A stretch of DNA of 64,000 bases from Heliocybe sulcata (taxonomy: Eukaryota > Basidiomycota > Agaricomycetes > Gloeophyllales > Gloeophyllaceae), in NCBI GenBank assembly GCA_004369045.1, contig ML213532.1, forward strand, positions 110,239-174,238, written 5' to 3'. Shown here piece by piece: positions 23,561 to 35,009 of this stretch. Every line of letters begins with the position of its first letter. The stretch's first letter is position 1. The translations under genes were made by a program, and so were the position numbers. The notes beneath the pieces were generated by a model that saw nothing but the letters and a program-made list of their open reading frames with translations, did no database searches and had not been told where the DNA came from.

Positions 23561-25859
23561 TATGATCGAGGGCTTGTCTTTCCTCTCTTCTCTATTATCG
23601 ACATGATTCTTTCTCCCTGTCTTGTACTCGCACCACGCATCGTCGCTTTCCACCTGCGCTGCGGCCGTAGCATAATACGCCTGGTCATTGCCCTCACGTC
23701 TTGCCTTGTCTTCCCGACACGCGTAGCACTTGTACATAGAATATGACCACGAGATGGTACTAGATGGAACACTTTGCATTCTTGCGAAGTCCAAATGTAT
23801 AAGCAAGCATTGAGCGCTGAGCGCTGAGCAAGCAATGGCTTGAGACATGGCGAGGCAGGTGCTCCGCTTCTTCCGTGCCTCTCGCCACCTCGGCCTCAAC
23901 AACGCTACGAACTGGTCCGCTCTTCCCGTCACTATCGCTCAGGGAATAACTACTGCACATGCCGTATGGTGCGATAGTGCCCAAATCTAAGGCTGCACAC
24001 CGCTCGCAACGACCTCGTCTCGCTCTACCTACCAGCAGCGTTCTCGCGTCGGGCCGATAGCTTTACTTGATCTGCTCCATCTTGTCACTGGGCAGGGGCT
24101 GCGCGTCTTTCTCGTCTCGGGTCAGCTAGACAGAGGATCCACTGCGAGTGTCTGCCGTGCTTAAGCTTCTCTCGCAGTGGAGCGCATCTCGACTTGGGAG
24201 GAGTAGTTGGTGGTTCTTGGCGTCTCTTCGGTTCGTGACATTGTTCGCTGCTGCGTACGCCTTTCCTACTATCTTTGCCGATCCTGGGGCTTCGCTTTGC
24301 ATCCCGCAAGACATCGGCAGAGACCAACTACAGTACTGTTCCTTCCCCTCGCGACATTGGACCATCCACTGAGCCAAGACGTAATCCCTGTACTATACCG
24401 CCCAAGTCCTTCTTCGTCACAGCGTGATTCCGGTCTAGCTAGGGTCGGGCGTCTCTCTGTTATCAGTCTAGCGTGAACGCAGAGGATGTCAGTCGGTGGG
24501 CTCGAAGGTGCTGTGTCGACGTGAGAAGAGTCTATTCACCTCTATCGGCAGAATATTTGGTGAGTCGTTCAGTTTCATTCTTGAGTGTCTCGCGCATGCT
24601 GATTTTGTCTCCCTGAAGCGAGGTAATGACGGACATTGCGACGAATGGCCAGCTTTCTGGTGTTATATCCTCACACGGTAACCTCCTTCGAATTGGGGTG
24701 CCGAAAATCTGTCTCGTCTCGTGCAAGCCAAGGCAAGTTTCGTCGCCAGGTGACAGTACGCTGGACAGGTGTTTCTTCGGACTGGACATCGATACGTCTC
24801 TCCTGTAAGCTGCTGTAAATTGGGGACACTTGATTTATTACCGTGCTTATGATTCTTGCTCTTCCCAGCTCATGGTTGTCGCCTTTACGAGAGACAGCCG
24901 AATATCTCAGTCGTGGCCAGCGTAGAGTTGGGCACTCACATCCGCCCTACAGTCATACTAGAAGGCCGTTTACACGGAGTGACTTCTGATATCTCACCAC
25001 GCTGGATCAAGGGTGTCCTTCAGATTCGAAAGGTACGTGATCAGTCTAGTAAGCCACAGCTCGGTGAGTGTACTTCATTTTTCCTGGAATGCGCCGCCCA
25101 GACAGAAGCCGTCGTTGCAGAGCGAAGATGTTGTGATGCCTTACACAGAGCGCCATGGAGGATGTGGCACAGGAATGTGTCAGAGTCCGTCATCTCGTCC
25201 CAAGCTCTGCTCCTTATCTGACTACGAGTACTCCCACCTCTCGACCGCGTTATCGCTCATCTCGTACGCTGATCCGAACTTCGTGCTATAACTCCATAGG
25301 TGTGATTTGCGAATCTCAGTGGTTTGACTCGCGTTACTTGGTATAAAATGTCGTCAGCCAGCGACACAAACAACCGCTGCAGTGTCTTACCATCCATCAG
25401 TATCGGCACGGCACGGGCCCCCGTGTCTCTCTCGGTCTGCAACCTCATAAGGGCATTCCTCAAATTCTAGACGGCAGGTGAGACAGGGTTGAGATCTTGT
25501 GCAGTTGTCGAGGGTGACTGAGTCGAGAGGCGGTGGAAGGCGGTTGTGGGTTGCGAGCCCCGTTCTCATTTCAGCGGGTTGTACAGTAAAATAACAGGAG
25601 ATACTATGCACTTGCAGTATGTACAATTGGACGCGACGCAAGAGATCGTATATATTAGGACCGACATCCGTCAGCTCATACGGACAGAAATCGTTTTCTA
25701 GAAAAAGTTCACATAGCGTAGGCTTGATCTACGCACAGATCATTTGCAGACTTGAGATAACAGGAGGATCGCTCTTTAGGACTGGTACTGGCTTTTTCTT
25801 GGACTACACACAAGTACTCAGTAGTACTCAGTAGTGAGCATAGCAAAAAGGTTTGATTA
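23561..25859 (+). repeat. Repeat flank between family X copies 3 and 4
   Basis: No intact gene is visible. Module order: HAD 3' flank (23575-24060), tctcgcagtggagcgc block (24165-24260), tctatcggcagaatatttgg (24540), gacttctgatatctc (24980), small-peptide relic block (25380-25500, antisense to X), ggtggaaggcgg (25530), and the catccgtcagctcatacgg distal upstream block (25660-25700). Confidence 0.6.
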
Positions 25860-26031
25860 TCTTCGCTGATATCCCGTCGCGTGACGTGATCTTAGAGGCC
25901 ACGTGCTCGTGACAAACTCACCGCGCAAGTTTGTTCACACTTCGAACTCTGAAAATCTCCCTACGCCGGTATGTCTCGTCGAGTATAAGGGCGTCCTCCC
26001 GAGTCTCATCCTCGGGCAGCAGGTCTACGAA
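25860..26031 (+). promoter_or_regulatory. Family X copy 4 promoter block
   Basis: Contains ATATCCCGTCGCGTGACGTGATC, CACGTGCTCGTGAC (right half of the inverted repeat intact), CACCGCGCAAG, TTCGAACTCTGAAA and a TATAAGG box at 25984-25990. It is very close to the promoters of copies 1, 2 and 6. Confidence 0.6.
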
Positions 26032-27296
26032 ATGGCGGCACCTATGAACGGAATAATCAACGCATCGAAACTGACGCTTCGTCATTGGAGAGATGTTGGA
26101 TCTCGTCTCTGTTTCAGTCCGCGGCGAGAACAGGTTATCGCCCTACGTGCCATCCACATCCAATACTCGTGTGCAGAAACGGTGGGCATCCACGGCGAAC
26201 GCGCTCAGTAATCAAGACAGACATCGTCTTCCCCACTCCGACATTCCTGCTACCACCGCTGCAGGGCTCCGCAGAAACTCAGCCATACTATTACGCACTC
26301 TGAACCAGACCCGACTAGATGCTACAGACTTTGTTGATCTTAGTGGGCGAATGAACAAATCTTTACGCTTTCCAGTGGCACCTGAACAACCTGGGCTCCA
26401 AATGCGCTATTTCGGATCAGGTAGTAACAGTGTACCATTCCCTCCTGATTCTCAGGGATTCCTCTACTGGCACCTCGACCCTGATGCGCCGCCTATATTA
26501 GGGCAAGTCCGCTTTCGCACCACAGCATCCTCCGACCCGGCTACCTTTCCAAACGGGCAGGACTTGCAGCTGCCAGACGGCGGGACCTGGAATATATCGC
26601 TGTTCGATATTGCTCGCCGGTCACGATACTCTGGGCTCCGTGTGTATCTTCTCTCCGAGAGGTTGGTAACAGCAAAAGTGCTGTATGCTGCCCTGACCAT
26701 TTCTGGCTCCCAAGGGAAGCAGATATTCCATCCAGCCACCGGTAGCGTTCTCATTTGGAAGTTCGGACAGAGATTCGTTGTGGATCTTCAAAACCTTGCT
26801 GTGGTGCCTTGGATTATAGGAAGCTTAGCTGGAGAATCGCTTCGCTTGCCGAGGCTGTTCTCGGTCAGTGTCTCCGAACGGGGAAGCACCGGCATAGTTA
26901 AGCACGTCGACTACACGCCATTCAAAGGTGTGTCGCTACAACTCTTCGTCTTGTTGGATACCTATACCCCCCTTATAATATTCAGGGAAAGCTCTGGTTC
27001 AGTTCGAACGCTCGACACTGCCGGAGCACAAGGGCACCCGAACGGTCGTCCTCCGTATCGTCAAGCTAATCGAATCGACGAAATCGGATGGCACTGATGT
27101 CACGTACGGGATGCCAGAACTTACGGAGGGCGGCTTGGTTATGACGCGTACTCCCGGTCGTCGTTGGATTCCGTGGTCGGTTGATGTAGATCGGCCTCAG
27201 CCGGGGAGCGAATCACGGGGCACCTCATCGAGAGCGCTGGCGATTCTGTTCGATAATGAGGCTAAGCACACAAGTGGATCTCGCGTAAGGGGTTGA
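26032..27296 (+). pseudogene. Family X copy 4, 11-bp deletion frameshift near the 5' end
   Basis: The conserved ATG (26032, MAAPMNG) opens a frame that is shifted about 20 codons later. Relative to copy 2, 11 bp are missing just after GATGTTGG (near 26092-26099). The original frame resumes and stays open to the intron at 26928-26985 and through exon 2 (26986-27296, ending SGSRVRG). The deletion creates an ATG at 26093 in the downstream frame (MLDLVSVSVRGEN), from which 381 aa could be made, lacking the first part of the presequence-like region. It is therefore either a pseudogene or an N-terminally altered gene. The core and exon 2 are intact. Confidence 0.7.
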
Positions 27297-29084
27297 AAGA
27301 TGAGCTGATATGGCCTGTCCTGTTCGCTTCTATGCTTATTTTGTGCTTTGATTTGCATGTAGTGACTCCGGGAGTTAGAATCAATTCAAGTTGGACCAGT
27401 TGACGAGATCGCCGTCACGTCAGGATCAGAGGCTGCATGTCCATGGAATACTTGGAGCTTTATTTCGACGCTGGATGTACACACTTACATTGGCCGGTAT
27501 GGACGGCGCTGGGATCGTCTCGACTGCGCGTGCGCGACATCCAGCTCGGATATAATCTATAAACTCAACTGGACTAGTGTCTCTCCAGTCGTCGTCAAGC
27601 TGACCAAGTTCAGCTCACGAGAGGAAGGTCATGATCTTTTAGCAGCATTGTTGAGGTTTGCAATTCCTCGATCCGCCCGATCTTGTCACTTGTGAAAGGG
27701 CGGTGTGTTCCTCATCGGCGGTCAACTGGACAGAGTGCCTGGCGATCTCGCAGTGGACTGGAAGGTTGGCTGGATTAATAGCTGGTGGATCTGGTACTGG
27801 CGCCCTCGGTTCGTGAGCGATTTCTATGTTGCTGCCTATGTCTTTCCTACTATTCTGGCGCGTCCTGGGGCTTGTTTTTGCGTCCCGCAAGACATCGGCA
27901 GAGACCAACTAGCACCTTTTCTTCCCACGACGACGTCGGCGTGAAGCCAGGATAGCCTCGTCAGTGTCGTCCGTCCTCATCGCAAGCGTGGTCCCGGTCT
28001 AGCTAGCGTCGGGCGTCTCTCTCTCATCAGAGTAGCATGAACGCAGAGACCCATCTTGGCTGTTGTCAGTCGGACGGCTCGAAGGTGCTGCGTCGACGTG
28101 AGAACTCTAGAGTCTATTCACTTCTATCGGCAGAATATTTGGTGAGCTGTTTCCGTTTCGTTCTTGAGTGTCTCGCGCATGTTGATTCTATTCCTCTGAA
28201 GCGAGGTAGCAAAGGCCACTGGGACGTATAGGACGCTTTCTGGCGTTCTAGTGTCACACGGTAACCTCCTTCAAATTGCGGTGCCGAAAATGCGTCTACT
28301 AGGACAGCTACGGTCTTCAGCCAAGTGGTATCATCGAGTATGCTGCCCGTGCTAAGTCTTCCCTGGATCAAGATCGCGAGTCTCCTTCTATCCGACAACA
28401 TGAACGCTATGGTAGTGACTCTTGTCCTGCAGTTCAAGCTGAGTTTGGTCGCCAGGTGGGCACTCAAGTACTCACATCCGCCCTATTATTATACTAGACG
28501 GCGTTTTACACAGAGTGACTTCTGATATCTCAGAACGCTGGATCGAGGGTGTCCTTCGGTTCAGATTCGAAAGGTATGAGGGGATACTATGCACTTACAA
28601 TATGTACAAGTGGATGCGACGTAAGCGGTCATATGTATTAGGACCGACATCCGTTAGTTTGTACGGGTAGGAATCGTTCTCTAAAAAGAGTTGACATATA
28701 GATGGGACAATCAGGAGGACTTGGACAGGCGCAATAATAGCCGGGACCTTTGACCGTGGTCGGGTTAACCAGTGTAGTTGACGGAGCTGGCTTCGCTATG
28801 GCCAGCATACCATATAGCGTCGCTAATTTTTCTGCACGCTATTTTGGCATTCCTGAGGTGCTTATTTCGGCGGTAAGTATGTCGAACGGGGAAAAAGCAT
28901 GTGCACCGTCAAAGTCTAAAGAGCCCACGAACTAGTTTGACTTCGGGCCAGGGCTTAAACTTAAGGGCTGCTGCCTGCAACAGCCACTTGCAGAGTCGCA
29001 ATGCATAGTCTTCATCTGATGCTCCAAGACTGTCTATACCTTGAAGTACTAAATAGCGAGCAAGCATCTGATATCCTCACCGAA
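27297..29084 (+). repeat. Repeat flank between family X copies 4 and 5
   Basis: Type I 3' flank (catgtccatggaatacttggag near 27435), the ggtttgcaattcctcgatccgc block (27655, matching 1030-1060), the tctatcggcagaatatttgg module (28125) and the gacttctgatatctc module (28515). The small-peptide relic block is missing; instead a decayed secreted-peptide gene of another type lies at 28680-28850. No intact gene is visible. Confidence 0.6.
28680..28850 (-). pseudogene. Decayed copy of the small secreted peptide gene at 46608-46799
   Basis: Aligned codon for codon from the ATG (28850-28848). Codon 4 is TAG, but the mature part is still readable: PTTVKGPGYYCACPSPPDCP, against PTTVSGPGYYCPCPSPPSCP in the intact gene. 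The frame then ends after IYMSTLF. It shows that the peptide family and the family X array have exchanged sequence. Confidence 0.75.
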
Positions 29085-29247
29085 TTTGCCGTGGTGTGAC
29101 ATCATCAATGTCACGCGTCCGTGACAAACTGACCGCGCAAATTGGTTCGCACTTCGAACTCTGAAAGTCCTCCTGCGACGGTAGGTTACCGGTTACTGTC
29201 TACTTGCCATCTCCCGAGTCTCATTCTCTAGGCAGCACTTTCACGAG
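29085..29247 (+). promoter_or_regulatory. Family X copy 5 promoter block
   Basis: Has a perfect GTCACG-CGTC-CGTGAC inverted repeat, ACCGCGCAAATTGG and TTCGAACTCTGAAAG. The TATAAGG box found in copies 1-4 and 6 is not recognisable at the corresponding place. Confidence 0.55.
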
Positions 29248-30484
29248 ATGACAGCGCCTATGAACGGCATTTCGAAGCTGATGCTTCGTTATGGGCGAGA
29301 CGTTCGCAACACCAGGCATCTCATCTATGTTCCGCGCTGCCAGAGCAGGTCCTCGCCCTACATCTCACCCACGAACAATACTCTTCTACAGAAGCGGTTG
29401 GCATCCACGGTGGAGGCGCTCGTTTATCAGGACAGGCAGCGTATCCCGAAGTCCGACCTTCCTGTTACCCCTGCCGCCGGGCCCCGCAAACGCCCAGCCC
29501 TGCAACTGCGTACTCTGGACCAGACACGACTTGGTGTCCAAGACTTTGTTCATCTGAATGGGCGGATAAGGAAGGATTTGCGCTTTCCACTGGCACCTGA
29601 ACAACCTAGGCTTCAAATGCGCTATGTCCAACCGAATGTACCATTCCCTCTGGATACCCAGGGATTCCTATACTGGCATCTCGACCCGGATGCACCGCTT
29701 TTATCAGGGCAGGTGCGCTTTCGCACGACGCCATCTGCTGACCCGGCTATCTTTCCAAATGGGCGTGACTTGCAGCTACCAGACGGTGGGACCTGGAATA
29801 TCTCGCTCTTCGACATTGCCCGGCGCTCACGGTACTCTGGGTTCCGTGCATACCTTATCTCCGAGAAGTTAGTAACCGCAAAGGTGCTGTATACTGCTCT
29901 GAGCATTTCTGCCCCGTTCGGGGAAAGACAATCCATCCAGCCACCGGCAGCCTTCTCATTTGGAAGTTCGGACAGAGATTCCTTGTGGATCTTCAAGGGA
30001 CCTTTACACACCTTTGGATTATAGGAAGCTCAGCAGGAGAAATGCTTTCCTTTCTGAGTCTATTCTCGGTCCGGATCCAGCAATCCGGAAGCACCGGGAT
30101 CGCTCAGAAGATCTATTACAGGCCATTCACAGGTGTGTCGCTACAACTGCTCGTCTCGATGGATACTTACAAGCCGACCTATAATATTCAGGGAGGGCTC
30201 TGGTTCAGTTCGAACGCTCGGCGCTACCGGAGCATAAGGGCACCCGAACCGTTGTCCTCCGTATCGTCAAGCTCATTGATTTGACGAGGTCAGAGGGCTC
30301 TGATGCCTCCGGGATGCCAGAACCCAAGGAGGGCGGCTTGGTTATGGCACATACAAAAGGTGGCCATTCTTGGAGGGTTTGGTCGTTTGATGTCGACGGG
30401 CCCCAGTCAGGGAGTGGATTGCAGCGCTCCTCATCAAGAGCGCTGGCCATTCTGTTCGATAATGAGGCTCGCCAATCACGTTGA
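29248..30484 (+). pseudogene. Family X copy 5, single-base frameshift
   Basis: Starts at the conserved ATG (MTAPMNGIS) and is open for about 230 codons, through LQLPDGG and WNISLF. Near 29926-29935 one base is missing relative to the other copies (ggggaaagacaatcc versus ggggcaaggacaatcc), which shifts the frame into a premature stop at 30024. The original frame continues after the lesion (LWIIGSSAGE, SVRIQQSGSTG), the intron at 30133-30191 keeps its splice sites, and exon 2 (30192-30484) is intact. It is probably a young pseudogene, unless the missing base is a sequencing error. Confidence 0.75.
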
Positions 30485-32424
30485 TCTCGCGGGAAGAGTT
30501 GGATCCGGAGTCGATATTCCTGTTCGTCTTCGCTTCCATGCTTGTCTTGTGTTTTGCTTTGCGTGTAGTGAATGTGGCAGTTGGAATCAACTCAAGTTGC
30601 AGCCAGTTGGCAAAATCGCCATCGCATCAAGACCCGATACGGCAACTCCCGGAATAGTTGGAGATCTTTCGACGCTCGAATAATGATACCCGCTTACATG
30701 GCTGGTATGGACGTGCGCTTGGAACCATCCCATCTGCGGGTGCGCCGCATCCAGCTCGAACATAATCCGGACTAAACTCGTGTCTCTCGAGTTCTTGTCG
30801 TGCTGACAATGTGAAGGTCTTTGTACCATCTTGGAGGTTTGCTGGATGGTTATCACCCGTCCACTATCGAAAGCCTATAGGTTCGGATGGTTTCGTGAGT
30901 ATAGTCTATCTCCTCCTCTATACTACGCCGCCCTTACTGATACCATCTCAGTCACGGCGTGGTTTCAGTTTTGCACGTATGGTTACGGCGTCCCTCTGTT
31001 ATCAGTCTAGCGTCAAAACGGCGGTCGATCTTGGCTGTGAGATGGCTCGAAATCTGCAGAAACGAGATCTGGTAGGATGTGGCGAGCAGTTTCCGCTTTC
31101 TTTCGTGCGTTGCGCTCACGCCAGTTCTGTCTCTCTGAAGTACCTAGGTAACGAAGGACACTGCGACGAGTGGCCCGATTTCGGCCATCCTATTGTCATA
31201 CGGTAACCTCGTTAGAATTGAAACCGAAAATGCGTCTGGAACGGAGAAGGAGGTATCGACTTGGCTGGCGATGAGCTTCAGCCAGTTGCGTAAGCGGATT
31301 CTGTCTTATTGAGTATACTGCTAAAGATGAATCTTGTGTCTCAGGTATGCGTCTTTGGTCAGCCTTGGATGAAAACCGCGAGTCTGCACAAATTCGACAA
31401 TCTGGATGCCATCGTATCGTTTCACGGCGATATTTAGAAGGCCGCCCGTACAGAGGGACTTCTAATACGCTTCTTGGCGTATCAGAAGGCGTCGTCCAGA
31501 CTCAATCGGTACATGCTCGATCCAGTTGACCACAGTTGAGCGAGAGTACTTCATTCTCCCTTTTCTCTTTGAGTACGGTCCTCAGACTGAAGCCATTGCT
31601 GCAGAGCGAAGATGCTTTCATCCGTTATACAGAGCACGGTAGAGGATGCGACGCGGGAACGTGTCCCAGTCCATCATCTCGTTGCAAGACTGCTCATTAC
31701 GGGTTGACTCCGATCTTTCAGGACAACGGACCGAGCTCGGGTTTGGTAGTTCAGAGGTACACTTCGCGACGATGAGGTATGCGGTCTGCGATACCCATTC
31801 CTTGTCCGACTCCGAGTGCTCCCGCTCTCGACCGCAGATCCAAATTCGTGCTGCAATCCCACAAGTGTAATCCGCGAATCTCAGTCGTCGTTCTACTCGC
31901 ACTACTCGGCACAAGGAATCGTCAGCCAGCGACGCAAACAACCACTGCAGTGGCTTACCATCCTTCAGTACGGGCACGGCACGGGTCCCTGTGTCTCCCC
32001 GGTCTACAACCTCGTAAGGGTGTTCCTCAAATTCTAGACGGCAGGTGAGACAGGGTTGAGATCTTGTGCAGTTGTCGAGGGTGACTGAGTCGAGAGGCGG
32101 TGGAAGGCGGTTGTGGGTTGCGAGCCCCGTTCTTGCAATAACATCACAGCGGGCTGTATAGTAAAATGACAGAGGATATTATTCAAGTACAGTATGTACA
32201 ATTGGATGCGACGCAAGCGATTGTATGTATTAGGACCGACATCCGTCAGCTCATACGGTTCTAGAAAGAGTTCACATACCGTAGACTTGATCTATACGCA
32301 CAGGCCATTTGCAGACTTACAGTAACACAAAAATGGCTCTCTAGTACTGGTACTGGCTCTTCTTTGGACTACACATCAGTACTCAGTACTCAGTAGTGAG
32401 CATAGCAAAAAAGCATTGATTATA
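30485..32424 (+). repeat. Repeat flank between family X copies 5 and 6
   Basis: No intact gene is visible. Modules: a diverged type I 3' flank (30500-30800), a shortened middle part, gacttctaatacgc (31460), the peptide relic block (31950-32040, antisense), ggtggaaggcgg (32098) and the distal upstream block (32200-32300). The region 32150-32270 is the empty site that reveals the insertion at 6178-7128. Confidence 0.6.
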
Positions 32425-32597
32425 TCTTCGCTGATATCCCGTCGCGTGACGTCATCAGATATCGTTCGACGTCACGTGCTCGTGACATACTCACCGCGCA
32501 AGGTGGTTCGCACTCCGAACTCTGAAACCCCCCTACGCCGGTATCGTCGAGTATAAGGCGGTCCTCCCAAATCATTCTCGCGCAGCAGATTCACGAA
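32425..32597 (+). promoter_or_regulatory. Family X copy 6 promoter block
   Basis: The best preserved promoter: GCGTGACGTCATCAGATATCG, then GTCACGTGCTCGTGAC at 32471-32486 (a perfect 6-4-6 inverted repeat), CACCGCGCAAGG, TCCGAACTCTGAAA and a TATAAGG box at 32552-32558, about 40 bp upstream of the start codon. Confidence 0.65.
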
Positions 32598-33836
32598 ATG
32601 GCGGCGCCTATGAACGGGATGATCAACGCATCGAGACTGACGCTTCGTCATTGGCGAGACATTCCCAACACCAGGCGTCTCCTCCGTGCTGCATGCTGCC
32701 AGAACAAGCTATCGTTCTATCGCCGATGTATAAACAGTACTGTTGCGCAGAAGCGGTGGATATCTGCGGCGAAAGCGCTCGTCGAGCAAGACAAACAGCT
32801 TCTTCCCAAGTCCGACATTCCTGCTACCGCCGCCGACCGGCCCCTCAGGCGCCCAGCCCTGCTACTGCGTACCCTGGACCAGACCCAACTAGATGTCGAA
32901 GACTTTATTGATATCTCTGGGAGATTATCGAGAAATGTGCGCTTTCCAGTGGCACCCGAGCAACCTAGGCTTCAAATGCGCTATTTCCAACCAAATGTAC
33001 CAATCCCTTCCGGTTCTCAGGGATTCCTATACTGGCATCTCGACCCGGATGCGCCGCCTGTATCAGGGCAGGTCCGCTTTCGCGTCACGACATCCTCCGA
33101 CCCGGCTACCTTTCCAAATGGGCGTGACCTGCAGTTGCCAGACGGCCGGACTTGGAATATCTCGCTCTTTGAGATTGCTCGCCGGTCTACATACTCTGGG
33201 CTCCGTGCGCATCTTATCTCCGAGAAGTTGGTAACGGCAAAGGTCGTGTATACTGCCCTGAGCATTTCTGCCCCGCACGGGGCAAGGACATTCCATCCAG
33301 GCACCGGTAGCCTTCTCATTTGGAAGTTCGGACAGAGCTTCCTTGTGGATCTTCAAAGCTTTTCTCCGGTGCTTTGGATTATAGGAAGCTCAGCAGCGGA
33401 ACGGCTTCGCTTGGCGCGTCTGTTCTCGTTCATGAGGAATGATTCCGGAAGCACCGGTATAATCAGAAGCGTTGAGCGCACGCCATTCGCAGGTGCGTTG
33501 ATACAACTCTCCTTCTGCTGATACTCACGAGCCGCCCTATAATTGTCAGGACGAGCTCTGGTTCAGTTCGAACACTCGACACTACCAGAGCACAAGGGCA
33601 CCCGAACGGTCGTCCTTCGTTTTGTCAAAATCATCGAATTGACAAAGACAAAGGGCTTTGACGTCATCGAGATGCCAGAGCCCAAGGATGGCGGCTTGCT
33701 TATGCACCGTAAAAACCGTCGTCACTGGACTCCGTGGTTGGTTGATGTCGACCGGCCCCAGCAGAGGGGTAAACCGCACTCGCTATCGAAAGCATTGACC
33801 ATTCTGTTTGATAATGAAGCTCATCAATCACAGTGA
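32598..33836 (+). CDS. Family X protein, copy 6 (unknown function, two exons)
   Basis: Exon 1 32598-33492, intron 33493-33549 (GTGCGT...CAG), exon 2 33550-33836, giving 393 aa. It is the cleanest member. Residues 1-55 are rich in Arg, Ala and Ser with few acids and end in AQKRWIS (about 50-56), a mitochondrial-presequence-like pattern. The conserved core spans about 86-285: LRTLDQTQLDVEDF, RFPVAPEQP, GFLYWHLDPDAPP (142-154), FRVTTSSDPATFPNGRDLQL, WNISLFEIARRS and LLIWKFGQ. Exon 2 carries RALVQFEHSTLPEHKG, HWTPWLVDVDRP and ALTILFDNEA. No known catalytic motif or membrane segment is seen. The promoter is complete. Confidence 0.83.
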
Positions 33837-34074
33837 GCTCGCAAAAATGCTAACTAGTGGCCTGGTATGTCCGCTTTTCTTCGCGCTTATGCTCCGCTTG
33901 TGATTGATTTCTTTGCATACAATGAATTTCGCAAGTTAGACGCACTCGAGGTTGGATACAGTCAAAAACAATCGCCAGCCGGTCAAGACTGCACGCCGCA
34001 TGCCCATCGAATAATTGGAGGTGTATTCCGGGGTCCACGGGCATATTCTATGAGTCGGAATGCATGCGTGCGGG

Positions 34075-34215
34075 CGTCGCGGTGTGCTCGAGCCGCACGC
34101 GCAAGTCTAGAAGGCGGCGCGCACTATATTGTGGAGAACAGGGAGCGACGTGAAGTTTACGCTTGTGGATGAGGGGAAGGATAGGAAGCTTATGTTCGCG
34201 GTGTATCTATGATCG
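34075..34215 (+). pseudogene. Decayed copy of the HAD phosphatase 3' end (fragment 2)
   Basis: The last part reads VKFTLVDEGKDRKLMFAVYL-stop, against VKCTPVGEGEDMKLKFTVML-stop in the HAD gene. Upstream the frame is broken (TAG in place of a codon after ACGCAAGTC). It lies about 240 bp after family X copy 6, the same position as fragment 1 after copy 3. Confidence 0.8.
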
Positions 34216-35009
34216 GGTGCTCGTCTTCCTCTCTTCTCTATTATCAACATGACTCTTTCTCCCTATCTTGTACTCGCACCACTCATTGTTGCTTTGCACC
34301 TGCGCCGTATTAAGATATAGTAATACGCCTGGTCTTAGCTTACATTCCCTTTTCCTCCCGACGCGCATACCACATGTACATAGAATATACACCATGAGAT
34401 GAAGCACTCTGCAATTGTGCGAAGACCGAGCAAATTCAGATGTATGAGCACGCAAGGGCTTGAGGTCGACAGCAGTTTTGAGAAACGCCGGCGAGGCAGT
34501 GGCTCCCCTTCGCTCCTCTCGCCACCATGACCAGCTTCAACAACGCTATGTACTGGTCCGCTCTACCCGTTACTGTCACTCAGGGAATAACTACCTACTG
34601 CACATGCCGTATGCTGCGATACTGCCCAAATCTAAGGCTACAGTCCGCCAGCAACGACCTCGCATCGCTCTACTCACCGACGACCCGGCGTCGTTTGGCC
34701 TCAACCTTGCCTCGAGACTCGAGCCGATAACTTCATTCGAGCTTCACGATCTTGCCACTTGGGGAGGGGCTGCGCGTCTTGCTCGTCTGGAGTCAGCTAG
34801 ACAGAGGATCCACTGCGAGTGTCGGCCCTTCTCAAGCTTCTCTCTCGTAGTGGAGCGCGTCTCGACTTGTGAGGAGCGCGGCGAGTAGTTGGTGGTTTTG
34901 GGCGTCCTTCGGTTTGTGACTTTGTTCGCTGCTGCCTACGCCTTTCCTACTATCCTGGCCCGTTCTGGTGCTTCACTTCTCGTCGCGCAAGACATCGGCA
35001 GAGACCACC
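34216..35009 (+). repeat. HAD 3' flank module after family X copy 6
   Basis: Matches 23575-24300 and the complement of 8800-9500 (for example actactgcacatgccgtatgct, ctcgtagtggagcgcg, gacatcggcagagacca). No conserved open frame spans it. It ends abruptly at a junction with the middle of a family X gene. Confidence 0.6.
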
